Shown piece after piece: positions 1 to 12,132 of a stretch of 64,000 nucleotides of DNA. The notes below the pieces were generated by a model. That model was not told the DNA's origin, did no database searches, and saw nothing but the letters and a program-made list of their open reading frames with translations. Location of the stretch: contig JAIXMF010000012.1 in NCBI GenBank assembly GCA_025201365.1, forward strand, positions 677,313 to 741,312. Reading direction: 5' to 3'. The DNA is from Syncephalis plumigaleata (lineage: Eukaryota > Zoopagomycota > Zoopagomycetes > Zoopagales > Piptocephalidaceae). The translations under genes and the position numbers were made by a program. Each line of letters starts with the position of its first letter. Positions within the stretch are counted from its first letter, which is position 1.

Positions 1-244
1 TGTTGCTGTTTATGCAGGCGAACCTAATAGGATAATAAACGTGAAAGCACTGTAATAACACTAACAATAGGAGCAGCAGCAACAACACAATAGCAAATAG
101 TAGTGGAATATGACTGATTGAATTGAAATTAGGGAAATGGTATAGCAGGCAAATTAGTAAAACACATGATTCTTGTTTCAATTGCAAGTCAATTCAATCA
201 TCATCGTCATCATCATCATCATCATGATGAAACTTACAGGGTTT

Positions 245-375
245 TTCCTACCGATTAGTCCAGTAAGCCTTTAATTTTTATTTTTATTAATAAATAATTT
301 GCACAATTGTTAACACCATTATCACCGTAGAAATGCCAGTTAACATAGCACGATAATGGCAAATGTAATAATGAA
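245..375 (-). repeat. Short cassette derivative (IleRS-like fragment plus terminal motif)
   Basis: The bases around 250 resemble the motif that ends the large cassette copies (a TTTTCC-like run, then CGATTA). Directly beside it, at about 292-345, is a segment nearly identical to 34,076-34,128. On the minus strand that segment can read WHFYGDNG, as does the isoleucyl-tRNA synthetase fragment in copy A. The interior of the cassette is absent. I interpret it as an internally deleted or eroded copy; the similarity is visible by eye, the history is inferred. Confidence 0.45.
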
Positions 376-816
376 TTGTACGAAGCAATGGACAGCTTGT
401 CTTTATTGCTATGTGTATAATGGTAGTAGAGAGGAATAAATGACTTGCATTGCTGATAAAATGCCAGAATAGTAGAATGAGTAATGTAGAATGGAATGCA
501 GTCAATATCGTTGACATTTGAGTATTCTAATTGTAATATTGTTAGTATATTGTAATAAATGAACTTACCTGTAATTAATACTTATGAATGAATGATGAAT
601 GGATTGTAATAAGTAATAAAATATGTTATGTCCCCATCATATCCACATCCATTTATACTCGGCCAAAAGGGCCAAGCAGATGCTACGTTGAAACAGCTGG
701 ATAGCCTTGCGACAATATATTGCTATATTGTTGAGTACTAATGTAATGCCATTTGCTAGTCTTTTTCAGACAGCTGCTGAATACTATCAATCCATTGCTG
801 GAGACCGTATTATAAA

Positions 817-870
817 CCATGGATCTATGGCAGAGATCATTAATTGACCGTCAATGCCATAGAACCATGG
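817..870. repeat. Imperfect inverted repeat, 16-bp arms
   Basis: The arm at 817-832 pairs with the arm at 855-870 with one mismatch in 16, leaving a 22-nt loop. Both arms contain CCATGG and TATGGCA-type words. No gene surrounds it. It may be a small non-coding hairpin or the core of a small inverted-repeat element; nothing in the sequence decides between these. Confidence 0.6.
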
Positions 871-2599
871 CGCAGCTAGCATTATAATGCTTCACAAATA
901 AGCATTACAATAGCATCAAGCAATAGGCACTATGGAGGGCAGGTATATAATTATTTATTACCAATGGCCATACACACATAGTGTTTTCGCAATATATACC
1001 AGCTAAGACACATACAAAGGGATCAGTGTATTAGCACATTTATACAAATGTATCTGTGCTAATGGGACATAACATAATAAATGAGGGGATTGGGAAGTGG
1101 AGATATGAACAAAAGATACAATTAAAATGTAATAGGATAGCGCAAATAAAGAGTGATTAAACACACACAAAAACATATCATTAAGTAAGGTCAGTCACCA
1201 TAATAGCAAGTAACTAGGCCCTTCTCCTTGAAGTAGCAACATGATGGTCAAATATCATGGCAAAGCATAGCTAAATGATATTATGATGGCAAATATCTCA
1301 AACACATATCAATATAGAATAAAGATACATGTTCAAGCATTTGCAAACCGATACATCTCATAATACTCATATAATAGAGAGGCTATCGCGCTACATTAAC
1401 AACTTAATGACCTGTAGAAACAATAGCTCAGTAGATTATTCCCTAGGAACCAGGAAAACTTTTGAAACCTATCGTTAAACCTCCATACACCATTGTTTTG
1501 CAGCACCTTCATATTATACATGAATGCCCGCAAGCAAGTAGCTTCATATTATACAAGTATATGAATGTCCGCAAGCAAGTAGCGTAGAAGACCGACACCC
1601 GTTACAGGTACCGACATCCCACTGAGTTGAAAATGTCAACTACGCTCATTACCACACTCAGCGCTACGCTACACGCAAACAGTTTACAGAGCACTGACCT
1701 ATTCACTATGTGTATGTTTAAACAAAGAAAAGTGAAGGCGAAAGTAAAAAATAAAGAGAAGAGTAATGAGAGGAAAAGAGAAAAGAAGGAGTAATGAGGA
1801 GAAAGAAGAGTAAAGAAGCAAGGAAGAAGCAAGAAGAAAGCGAGGAAGCGAAATGAAGTAATGAGAGAAGAAGAACGAAGAGACGAAGAAGAAGCGAAGC
1901 AGTGAGCGAGGTGAAGTAATGAGAGAAGTGGATAGGAAGAAGGAGAAGAAGCGAGGAAGAAGCGAAGCTAAGCAAGCTGTAGAATCGAGCGCTATTTATT
2001 TGTTAAAATGACGTCGTTAATCGTCATTGGTGATTCAAGTAAGTATTAATGATGCCTCATTGTAATTCATTTTGAAATTTAGTATGTCAATAACCATCCA
2101 CTTCAATAATTCAACTTGATCATATCCTTGTATTTCATTTCATTTCATTTTATTTCTTATATATGATCTTTTTACTTGAGCATTGCATAATAGTGTTTAT
2201 TATAATAAAATAAGGTATGACAACATTTAAAAGAGAGAGAAAGATATATTTAGTATGTGCAAAGGGCGCCGCCATTATTACCATTTAGATTGCACGCTAT
2301 TCTGTATTTGGCAATAAATGCTTTATTGATAGCGATAGTGCTACATTCTACTTCATTTCCTAGTTTAGCATCGACGATTATTTTATTACGAATGATTTGT
2401 CAAGGAGATTAATCGAGACAGCAGAGTCTTTTAATGTGTGCGCTGATATACCGTTTATCAAAGGTGAAACGATAAGTAACGCTAAAGTGGCACGTACCTG
2501 AATGAGTGGGACCAGCTCAAACCAGGTGGAATCCTTATTGGTAGAGATGTAACGACGAACCAGTCATCAGTAGAAGTATCACAAGCCATTACTAATGAG

Positions 2600-3480
2600 T
2601 GTCGTTTCTCGAGTTCACGTCATTAACATCTAGTATGTACATTCCTATGTTGATCAATCTACTTCAAAATTGCTATTTTGCGGACGATTGCTATTGTTAT
2701 TGTTATTGTGTTGCTGACGACGATTATTGCTGTAGGTATTGTTGCGATTCCTCTGGAAGCAATTTCTCGCAATGTGGCCTAGTTCGTCACACGCATAGCA
2801 ACGTCGCGCATTACTACTATTGTTATTACGCCTGTGGTTGTTATTGTTTCGATTATTCTGGAATCCTAAACTGTTTAGTGCTTGAACTAACGCATCAATA
2901 TCCATAGGTCTGACACCGTTATTATTTTCTTTTCTTGTTTCATTTGAGACTCTTTGACTTCTGCAATGTTGCCGAGAATAATAAAGGGCGCGTGTGGTGA
3001 GGATGTATCATCAAGACTGCAAGGATTTGCTCGAAGGGACTCAGTCAAATAATATACCGGAAGTGTTTGTTGGAATGCCGCAATGAGTTCTTCGTCTATT
3101 GCGTTGGGGATACGACTACGAATGACCGTGAACCTGGTAATATGTTCTTCTAAGTCGAGATTATCCGTCTATCGCAAGCTAGATAACTGCAACCGAGCTA
3201 TGGAAGCTGACTGATTGCCTCCATAACGTACGAGGATACCCTTTCTAAATTGTTCCCAAGTCTTAGGTGCCTTGGGACTAGCACGCATGAACTGATGCCA
3301 AGCTGCCGCTGACCCTCCTAGTCACTGAACAGCCCAAACTATTTTCTGTGCTTCGTTGTAATCGCTAATTTTCCATACTTGTTCGACAAGATTGCACCAA
3401 CGGTCCACAGGAAACCCATTTTCTCCTGTGAACTTCGAGACTGATGATAAAGGTGATCGATCAGCCTGCACCATTGATAA
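2600..3480 (-). pseudogene. Retrotransposon gag remnant with CCHC zinc knuckle
   Basis: Read on the minus strand from about 3,480, the conceptual product has the layout of a Ty3/gypsy-type Gag. A capsid-like helical region comes first (words such as FTGENGFPVDRW, SAAAWHQFMRAS, TWEQFRKGILVRYG). An Asn/Arg-rich tail follows with one zinc knuckle, CYACDELGHIARNC, which fits C-X2-C-X4-H-X4-C. The frame has two stop codons (near 3,265 and 3,170) and one shift in an A-run near 2,925, so it is broken. No protease, reverse transcriptase or integrase was recognised downstream (below 2,600) and no long terminal repeats were found. It is a decayed fragment. It lies just outside the left end of cassette copy A, but nothing shows that the two are functionally linked. 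Confidence 0.75.
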
Positions 3481-3959
3481 TAACAATAAAGCAATACCTT
3501 ACTAAAGTGACTGACGCTTGAAAATGAAGACGATATGTAAACAATAATACTGATAGACTTGCTGAAACCTTTTGACGAAAGCGGTGTCAATAACACGGTG
3601 ACAATAAAAGAGAGAACGGTTGTCACTAGTGTACCAACTACAATTGACATGAGATGTTGACTAATGAATCCTTCTCTTTAATAGAACATAAGAATATTTG
3701 TATAGGTGTCATTCGTATATAGTGTGAATAAATTATGCTCCTTACGCCATGTGCAAAGTGCTGATCGACGAATTCTCATCAACTTGCATGGACGCGCATT
3801 TTAATGCATACATGCTAAATTGAATTGCTCTAGCTTTAATTACGACCTATATGCCTACTTGTATCGTTTATCTTATAGAATTGATGATGATAGTTATCGC
3901 TACCAATGAAACATGCATGACTAACACTGATTTATCATTATTATTACGCTTGACATTGT

Positions 3960-5250
3960 TGCGTTCCGTCATTTGGCATTTTTACGGTGATAATGGATAT
4001 TGATCACGTCAACCTATTTGCATTCTCATCGTTACTTGATATACCAGTACACTTTACATGAACTACATTGTTCTGCCACGTTAATTAGCAATGCCTATGA
4101 ATTATTCTCGTTCAATAAAGGTATGTCGATAAGAAGTGTGAATAGCATACGCAACAGTAGAACTAATATCTGTCTTGTTTATTGTAGTTATTCGAGAATT
4201 GAATCGCTTTACCAACTCACAACTATCGGCATTCTACTTTGAATCTATCAAGGAGCGGCTTTACGTTGGCGACAAATTATCGTTGACACGAAGATCAGCA
4301 CAGACTGCCGTATACCGCGTAAGAAGCCATTGATACTTGGTATGCAATTGTAGCTAAGCAAGGAATGCCGCATAGATAACTGAGGTGTACACACGCGCAC
4401 TCGCACCAATTACTTGTCATTTAGCCGAGGAGATTCAGCTTTTTTCCTGGTCGAGTTGGTCAACACCATTTGATAGCGTATTCCAGTCGGGATGGATATC
4501 TCTGGTAAACACTTGCAATTACTGAGCTATGTGTGGTCTAATACTCGAGCATTGGTAATTGAATAGGATGCTCGTTGGCATAATATTGCTTTGGAGCAAG
4601 AGTGGACAGTGCTACGACACCTTCGTAGTCAGTACTACCAGCTAGTCGAGAAGGTGCGACAGGTCAAGTAAGTGCTATCTGCAGTATACCAAATGATTTA
4701 TTTACAAATCTCACTGACTGACAGGCGAATCAAGACAAGCGAGCAAATCGATCTGACACTAGAACTAGAAGACAGAGCAATGTCTCCACTAGGTCAATTA
4801 CTACAGAAATACGGTAAGACGACAATAATAAAATAGCGATAGTGATATTGGTTGTATATATTTTATTAAGCAATACTCATTAGCATCACAACTACCTGAA
4901 CTGTTCTTATGTGCATCGGTTAATATTGCTGCACAGTCGAATTAACCACAGAAATGACACTGTTCTTATTAGTGAGACGATATCATTACCAAGTAAGTAT
5001 GGAGAATGAGTGTGCCATGATAATGACTATTGATCGACAACATAATAGACACTATGAATGGTGCATCTGGTCAAATGATCTACGTTTATCGGTACGACAT
5101 AAATGTCCTAGATGTTGGAGCTATCGATCTGATCAACCGGAATGGCTATGCAATCGATGCCGACTTGTTGTGAACAATAACAAGGGACACGTCATTATAC
5201 TACTATGCATTCATGTAACTAATAGCAACATCCCATCGATGATGTCCTAG
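3960..5250 (+). pseudogene. ISM1: Mitochondrial isoleucyl-tRNA synthetase, 3' fragment (copy A)
   Basis: Spliced in short pieces, this stretch reads as the anticodon-binding and C-terminal part of a bacterial-type IleRS. Recognisable words are WHFYGDNG, then ELFSFNK joining NRFTNSQLSAFYFESIKERLY (about 4,100-4,270), then QEWTVLRHLRSQYYQLVEKV (about 4,590-4,660), then QIDLTLELED (about 4,745). Last comes the zinc ribbon HKCPRCW...LCNRC (about 5,095-5,165), two CxxC pairs as in the C-terminal zinc finger of bacterial and mitochondrial IleRS. The Rossmann fold with HIGH and KMSKS is absent, and stops interrupt several pieces. It cannot make a synthetase and is called a truncated gene copy carried by the repeat. 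Confidence 0.75.
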
Positions 5251-5950
5251 CAAGCCTATTGAATAACAACCTGATTCATTCGATCGTCATGAACACATAG
5301 AACCAAGTTGTTAGACACATACCAATTATAAACTGTTACTTTATTATACTGTATTCGCGTACGATATTCATTATTAGTTGAATGGATTAGAATGATCAGC
5401 TAGCAATTACTACTACAATGATACCATCATCATCATCATCATCATCAGTTTATAAACATCCATATGGTATGATCAATGATAGATATTATACACGCGATAC
5501 TACTATTATGCAATCTATGCTACATTAATTACTGCCAGCATAGCGAACACTCGACTATTACCATTAACGGCATTTCATATGAGTATGGCAGTCGTCGTCT
5601 CAATCGGTAAATTAAACTGGGCATATCACATGGCTGACATACCGCAGCAAGTATTCGGCAATTAGAATGGAATCGGACGTTATTATCGGTCAGTGGGTGG
5701 ACTAACCGTTTCAGTCGTCGTCAAAGCCGAGCAAGACTATTCATCTAGTATAGATTCATCTATGATATACACCATTTGCATCAATGTAGAACAGCAGTTG
5801 CTCGAAGAATCAGCGTATAGTTATTGTAAAGATGGATGTTTATTGCGTAAAAGCGTTGGCAAGAATATCATAGCGAGTACATTATAATAAAATCTATGTC
5901 TACGCTGTAGTATAATGTGCAAGCAATTTTGTCTGCTTATTTAGTGTGTG

Positions 5951-5960
5951 GTATAAAAAG
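5951..5960 (+). promoter_or_regulatory. TATA box of gene X (copy A)
   Basis: A TATAAAA box lies about 420 bp upstream of the gene X start, followed by a pyrimidine-rich stretch (CATTCGTTTCTTTCTTTCTTTC). The same arrangement is conserved in copies B and C. Confidence 0.6.
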
Positions 5961-6373
5961 GACGCGCACTAAATAATGTCACATCATCAACTCATTCGTT
6001 TCTTTCTTTCTTTCAACACTAAAAAGCACTCACTAAAAGCTATTCACTTGAACTTTAAACGCTGTTCGTTTTCTTGTAGCTTACTAAAACCATAACTAGT
6101 AAGTATATTGTTGATTGTGTTGCTGCTGTATCTCCTTGTATGTTGTTTGTACGTATTCGTCTCTGTTCTACCCGTTGTATGTTCTCTCGTGTGTAGTAGT
6201 CTCGTGTGCATGACTATGCTATTTGCACTGCAAGCGCTCTTCTCGAATACTTTCTATTGTACGTGCTCCGTATGTGCTCCTCCCCACTGCATACTTGTTC
6301 TATGTTACTCACGCTGTTCTAATTAATTGATAGTACAAGCATCCATCTGCATCTACCTGTGTTCATCTGCAGT

Positions 6374-7160
6374 ATGTTTTCAGCTTACCAATCCATCTTT
6401 ATGCCATCTGTGCACGGTGCACAGGGCAATAACATTGTGCCACCACACGTCACGGTAAGTGATTATGGCACTAGCAGTTGAAACGCGTTACTAATACGTC
6501 ACACTTAGTGTGGTATGATGGGCTTACGCCCATTTTATAACTCGCAAGCCACGTCCGCTTCCATGATCGTTCGCAAACGATCCTACTCCGAAATTGAGTT
6601 AAAACTAAAAAGCACTTCGGTGCAAAAAAAGCTCGTCATTTCGAGCGTAAGCGCAAGGATAGCATCCTAGAGCGCATCAAACAACGCGCTATCGAGCGCA
6701 AGAAGCTCTGGCGCCAGTGGAATCGCGAGCGTCTAAGCCGCATTGGCGCTACGCCTCCCCCGCTCTCTCCCTCCCTCTCTCCCTCCTCTCGATCCCTTCT
6801 TATCTAAATCCCTCTCCTCTGCCCGACTTCTGCTTCATCCGCCACTACCACTCCTCCTCCTCCTCCAATAACACACCAACGCCAATGGAAGACGTCCAAT
6901 ACCAACGGGACGTCGCTCCATTGGCATCGTCTTCAAACCAATACCACGGCTCGACCCAGCCGTCCTCCTCTCCGCTCTCGCCGCAACTCCCGCACTCCCG
7001 CCCTCATCTTCCTTCTCCTCCCATTTCACCTACCACCCCCTCTCCCTCCAAGTCTGTGTCGGCAGGGTCGACCGACACGGACGAACCACAACGCAAACGT
7101 GTTCGTCGCGTGCGTTGTGTGATACGCGATGAAAAAAATAATAAGGTAAGTCAACACTAA
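6374..7160 (+). pseudogene. Gene X, copy A (frame interrupted)
   Basis: Exon 1 starts at 6,374 and reads MFSAYQSIFMPSVHG. A short intron follows, then exon 2 from TGT-GGT-ATG near 6,509. Compared with copy B, the A-run after GTGC (near 6,623) lacks a base, which moves the frame to an early stop. Further indels lie in the CT-rich stretch near 6,760-6,815. The tail is well conserved, with Ser/Pro-rich sequence followed by PQRKRVRRVRCVIRDE. The frameshift in a homopolymer could be an assembly error. In this copy the last codons run into an intron donor (GGTAAGT) instead of the stop seen in copy B. The product is not recognised; see copy B for a description. Confidence 0.55.
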
Positions 7161-7759
7161 TATACACTACTAATACAATAACTAACATTACTATTAGGTT
7201 TTTATTATTACTACTACTATACTATCGGGTTATACCAACAATGTGGCCGTTGCCACACTTTTCCTATTTCCATTCAATATGCGCCATGTATGGCCAACTG
7301 TATCAAATATGTTTGTTTTGCTTTTTCTGTCAATAAATATTCATAATCTCCTGTATACACTTGTCTAAGCGTGTTTACATTTGGTCATATCTAAAAAGCA
7401 AACAATCAAGTAAGTACAATGCAGCCATATCACACTACTAATACTTTTTATTAGACATTAGTTATCATCAAATCCATCATCATTCAATAGGTTAGTGCTA
7501 TCGATCAGCTACTACGACGTCAGCACATCATATACTAGTAGTGTATCACCAGCTGTAAAGGTATACCACATTGTAATTGACACTTATTGTAGGTAATGTT
7601 TAATGATGCATCATTCTATGGACTATTTGATCGACTACACATCGTGGCAACATATGTCGTATGAATGTGCCAGATTGAGATATTCACTTTATTATTCCTT
7701 GATGTCTACATAGTTAATCGGTAATTGCCTCGAATAAACCATCTGGTTGTAAAAGTAGG

Positions 7760-8480
7760 CCGTCAACTGTCGCCACCGAACCAGCGGCCATGGAGCATCT
7801 TCACCGCTTGTTATGCATCAGACACATCATCAAACTGCACGAATATATAGGCGGCACCAGCGATGTCGTCGTCTACTTCAATATGAATACGAGTTACGAC
7901 ATCAAAGCGACGACACTCCTCCTCGAACTCTTCTTTAGTGCATCATCCGCTTCACCGGCAGTGACTGCATTAGCAATACGCACCACAGTAGTTGCCGTGT
8001 TGTCGCTCTTTTGTGCACGATCATGTGCAACACGAGCTGCCTACACCAGCAATGTTACTCGATATATCAGTACATACGTGTTGCCTACCTCTTCACTCTG
8101 TGCGAGTTTCTGCATTACCGCGTAACGCTGACTTCCTTTAATGCTGATGTGTTCTTCACCCAATACGCTATTCAATGGTTCCACCGGTGGTATTGTCATG
8201 GATTGTCCTGTCAAGGTATTGCTACGTATGTATGTATGTATGTATGTATGTACGTGTATGCTACCTTTGAGCATAGTACTCGTAGTAGCAGTACTGGCTA
8301 TCGTAGCAGGTGATGCTTGAAGTGGTGCCAATCCTTTTAATGCCTTCATACCTTCAATCAATGTGCTAGGTATCATCGCCGTAATAACATGAAGATTATT
8401 GCCGTCTAGTTCAAATCCATTCATTGCTGTTATGGCCACCAGGGCTACATCATTCGATTCAAAATCAATAATCTAGTGCA
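7760..8480 (-). pseudogene. PUF60: PUF60-type splicing factor, 3' half (copy A)
   Basis: On the minus strand the first exon piece (8,439 to 8,041) holds the end of the second RRM (MAITAMNGFELDGNNLHV), the linker and the conserved EHISIKGSQRYAVMQKLAQSEE. After an intron the U2AF-homology motif follows: a Glu-rich helix with ECRRFDVVTRIHIEV-type sequence, FVQFDDVSDA, and GRWFSGRQLTADFYNQ with the R-W-F peptide-binding motif. The codon after VSDA is TAA in this copy (CAA in copy B), which removes the last ~30 residues. The first RRM and most of the second are absent. PUF60 is a U2AF65-related 3' splice-site factor; this copy is a truncated duplicate. Confidence 0.8.
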
Positions 8481-8790
8481 ATTTATTAAATGGATTTACA
8501 TACATGTTTTCTGCTATCATCTTATCCGTAAGTATTGTGCTGTCTTGTAGTCATATCCGACTAATGTTAATAACGATTTAATGGTTAGCAAACTAGTGAA
8601 TGAAACTATCATGTATTCGTAAAAACAAAAGGCCAACTGTGTTAATCGATTGGAACAACCTTGTATAAAAAGCATGTGATTTATCCATCTCAATGGACGA
8701 CGACGTGTAAACATAGCGATGCGTTAACTATTCTCTCATCTTTATTTATTATTACCTCTTATCCTCAATTGCAAAAACAACAACAACAAC

Positions 8791-11700
8791 ATGGATTCCA
8801 CCGAATGCTCGCATGAGCTTATATTCGCTGGTATGTGTGCCTACTGCGGCACCACTGTAGTTGGACAGTATCCTTTAGTAAACGCATAGCATTACTTAGT
8901 TGCACTTGTCGATAGACACCTTAACACGCTACGTGATTAACTCTATAGATCCGATCCTAATGACGAGTCAAGTTTTGTCTCCATTTCGCATGACACGTCG
9001 GCATTAAGGGCAACACGTAAAGTAAGTATGATGGTTGGCGTTGTCGGTTTTTCCTGCTTATACATTCTAGCTAACATTATACGTAGCATGCGGAAAAAAT
9101 ACACCAAGAAGAAACGCAACGACTACTTGGCGAGCGGCGTCTTTCGCTTATTGTAGATCTTGACCAGACTATCGTTCATGCCTGGGATGATCCTGCCATT
9201 GAATCGTGGCTTGTCGACGAATCTCACCCATATCATGCAGCGGCAAAGGTAAACAGTAATACACGCACTATTTACTGCTGCGGCAATGGCGTCGAACATC
9301 TAACGAATATTACTATGTAGGATATATATCGTATTAATTTGCACGATAGTCCGCGTGCCTTATACTTGAAACTCAGGTAGGTAGATTGCTACTCTTACTA
9401 CTCCTGGTCTATGTGTGTATCTTGATTCGGGTAATTAATACTGATACTGTATAGACCTGGTACTATGGAGTTTCTCGAGAATGCGGCAAAGATATTCGAA
9501 TTGCACATCTATACGGCGGGATCACGATCATACGCCGATGCAGTTGCACAGATTCTTGATCCAAAAGCAAACTATTCGGACGACGTATTCTATCTCGCGA
9601 TGAAAGTGGAAGCAAGTATACTGTCTATATATATATATATATTTACTAGTCTATAACTAATACGTGTTTGGTTATTCTAGGTCAACGTACAAAAGACTTG
9701 AAAAGACTGTTTCCTTGCGATGACGCCATGGTTCTAATTATTGATGATCGAGCTGATGTATGGCGACGAGTACCGAATCTAATTCAAGTTCGTAAATGTA
9801 TGCTAATAATCAAGTGTAGAATGTTTGACTAGAATACTCACCAGATATATAATTAACTATTAGATGAATTCTACCTTGGAATTGGCGACATTAATGCACC
9901 TACCACAAGTGCCAATGATAATGAGGCAAGTGTCATGTCTTCTTGCTAGTAATGCTTTTATAGCTAACTGTATATCCATAGAAATCAGCGTCGAATAAAG
10001 ACAAGCCAGACACGTCAGTTGACAACAAAGATACTAGTGTCAATACTACGGTTGATGTGCAGATAGATGCCATAGCGCTGAACAAGGGGAAACATCAATG
10101 GAGAAAAAGGCTGATTCAGATGAAAATGGCAATGACAATGACAATAACAAATTATCGCATCAACTGTAAGTGAATAAATGAATGATATGTTGAATAACTA
10201 CTAATATTTATGTGGACATATGTGTGGTATTGTTCATTAGGCTGCAGATCCGCTGGTTAGCGGTGTTCGTCCCGTACCCGAGGATAATGATAAGGAATTG
10301 GATGTTATATGGGAGGTAGGTTGATATGCATAATATAGTAGGAAATAGTAGATGTATATATTCGAATACTAATGGAAATGTATAGCGATTGTCGAAAATC
10401 CATACGGCATTCTACATGCTACAAGATGAAAATGAAGATGAGGATAATCCATTGTTAGTGAAAGCAGATGTTAAAGTAAGTGTATAGTCATAAAGATGCA
10501 AGTATCATTGGTAATGACTATACTAATAATAATACTAATGATATGATACTAGGATGTTGCCAATGGATTTCGACATCGTACATTGTTAGGCTGTACTATT
10601 TTATTTAGTGGACTTATCGCAGTCAATGAATCATTTGAAATGTAAGTAAATGAACATCTGATCGTGTATTCCATCATTTAACAAGTAAAATACATGTATG
10701 TATATATACATGTAAATAATAGGAACGAGTATTGGTTAATGGCCAAAGAGTGCGGTGCAATTGTGTCAAGAAACTAACCCCCTGGGTAACACATCTGGTA
10801 GCAGCCAAGGTAGATTATATGTGAAATGCATAAAGTTAAACGAGTAAATACTAATTAAAGTAATGTGAAGCCTGGTACATCTAAAGTGCATGAAGCAGAG
10901 GATCGTGGTAATATCTTTATCGTCTCGAAGGAATGGTAACTACTTGTTTCCACAATATATGCATATACATATACATACTTGTCACTGATACTATATATAT
11001 GTATTATTGCAATAATAGGCTAGAGGAATCATTCTACGAGTGGCGTCGTGCCGATGAACACATTTATGCATTACCCGACGTCGAGCAGCCCAGTATCAGT
11101 GTTGAGGATAGGATTGCTCAGGCAGCGGATGCTATGGTGAGATCTCGTAATCATAATGGAGAAGAGAATACAATCCTTAAACGCGCACATAGTGCCATTG
11201 ATGACGGGAATCTAGCGGATGACTCGTTACCGGATGACACTGAGCAGAAGCGATCACGTATAGAGGAGTCGATGTTGGATGAGGAGGAAAAGGCTGAACT
11301 ACTACGTTTGTCGCCGTCTAGTAATGCCGAGGAGATGCAGGAGAAACTACGACATTGCGATTGGAATTCTATGATGGATGATGTGATGGCCGAGTGGAGG
11401 AAGAAGGAGAGCAACTGGACACTGAGACTGAAGCGGAAGCCTGGCCGGACGATGAGGCATCAAGTGGTGATGACGATGATAATGACAATGGTAATGGCAA
11501 GCAGGAAGCTAGATCCACATCAATGGCAAAGTATAGCCCTAGTTCATTAACCGCCTATCATCGACTAGAAGCACGGTAAGCTATAATGATGTGACGTTGT
11601 CCTGTCGAATAAGCAGCAATGTAGATTAACGTACTGACATTTGAATACATGCTAGTTTACATACACCAAAACAATCTCGGCGAAATCGTGTATCCGATAC

Positions 11701-12132
11701 AATGGTCGCATCATCGACAACGGACGGCTATCGTCCTTCCCCACTTCGTCATGAAACTAACACGGAGGCACAGTCAAATGACAAGAATACTAGCGAGGAA
11801 GATGAAACAGATACACCGTGAAACGAGAAACTAAACGAGCACGTAAATCCACGAATATCATACCTGTGCAATCGATGGAACAACTGGAACAGCAACAAAC
11901 GCCATTATCTGTGCCTAATGAGAACGCAGATCAATTAGCGGATACTTCCATTGTAACTACACCTGATGATCATTCTGAAAGTGTCCTAGATGATCTAGAT
12001 GGTTTCAGTGAATTGGACGCACTCGAAGAGGAATTGCAAAAGGCGATGGAAGACGAGCAATCTGATGGAGAGAACGCGACATCAACTACTCATCACCAGG
12101 AACAGGAGCAGCGGAAGGATGAGGAGGAGTAA
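8791..12132 (+). CDS. FCP1: RNA polymerase II CTD phosphatase FCP1
   Basis: FCP1 removes phosphate from serines of the RNA polymerase II C-terminal repeat in the nucleus, which allows polymerase recycling. The many-exon gene starts with MDSTECSHELIFAGMCAYCG. The catalytic FCPH domain carries the DxDxT signature as LIVDLDQTIVHAWDD, then LHIYTAGSRSYADAVAQILD and LFPCDDAMVLIIDDRADVW. A BRCT domain follows (about 10,290-11,060; TPWVTHLVAAK, GTSKVHEAEDRG, FIVSKEWLEESFYEWRRADE). The tail is acidic with FSELDALEEELQKAMEDE. One intron (after DESG, near 9,612) appears to start with GC. Five single-base frameshifts are visible (near 9,567, 10,088, 10,769, 11,398 and 11,820). Each is explained by loss of one base from a short run, so the gene is probably intact in the organism. 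Confidence 0.9.

Larger units (their letters stand above)
1..2590. other. Gene-poor AT-rich and low-complexity region
   Basis: No coding region could be supported here. The DNA is AT-rich, with short simple repeats (CAT triplets near 200-225) and a purine-only stretch from about 1,730 to 1,975 on the + strand. Two stem-loops are visible (817-870 and 1,030-1,063). A 35-43 bp segment ending in GCAAGCAAGTAG is repeated in tandem near 1,508-1,582. A short block at 245-375 is related to the dispersed cassette repeat. The apparent minus-strand reading frames are low-complexity Ser/Leu/Phe strings caused by the purine-rich tract and are not taken as genes. Confidence 0.7.
3846..8656 (+). repeat. Dispersed cassette repeat, copy A
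   Basis: This segment is repeated almost base for base at 40,069-44,757 (same orientation) and partly at 61,212-64,000 (inverted, cut by the window end). Its order is: 3' part of an IleRS gene (+), an unknown spacer, a TATA box and gene X (+), and the 3' half of a PUF60-type gene (-). Copy A reaches about 220 bp further left than copy B; that extra part resembles 34,090-34,230 in reverse. Differences from copy B are mostly substitutions and small indels. No terminal inverted repeat or clear target-site duplication was seen, so the mechanism of spread is unknown. Confidence 0.9.

Noticed and set aside
1602-1975. Two minus-strand frames rich in Leu, Ser and Phe
   Set aside because: They translate the complement of a purine-only tract; composition alone keeps them open.
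8220-8252. TATG/TACA repeat considered as a CRISPR-like or intron feature
   Set aside because: It is a simple tetranucleotide microsatellite inside the PUF60 frame, with no spacers. Removing it as an intron did not keep the frame.
2600-8656. Gag remnant plus cassette A considered as one retrotransposon
   Set aside because: Cassette copies B and C have no gag next to them, and no pol domain or LTR was found.
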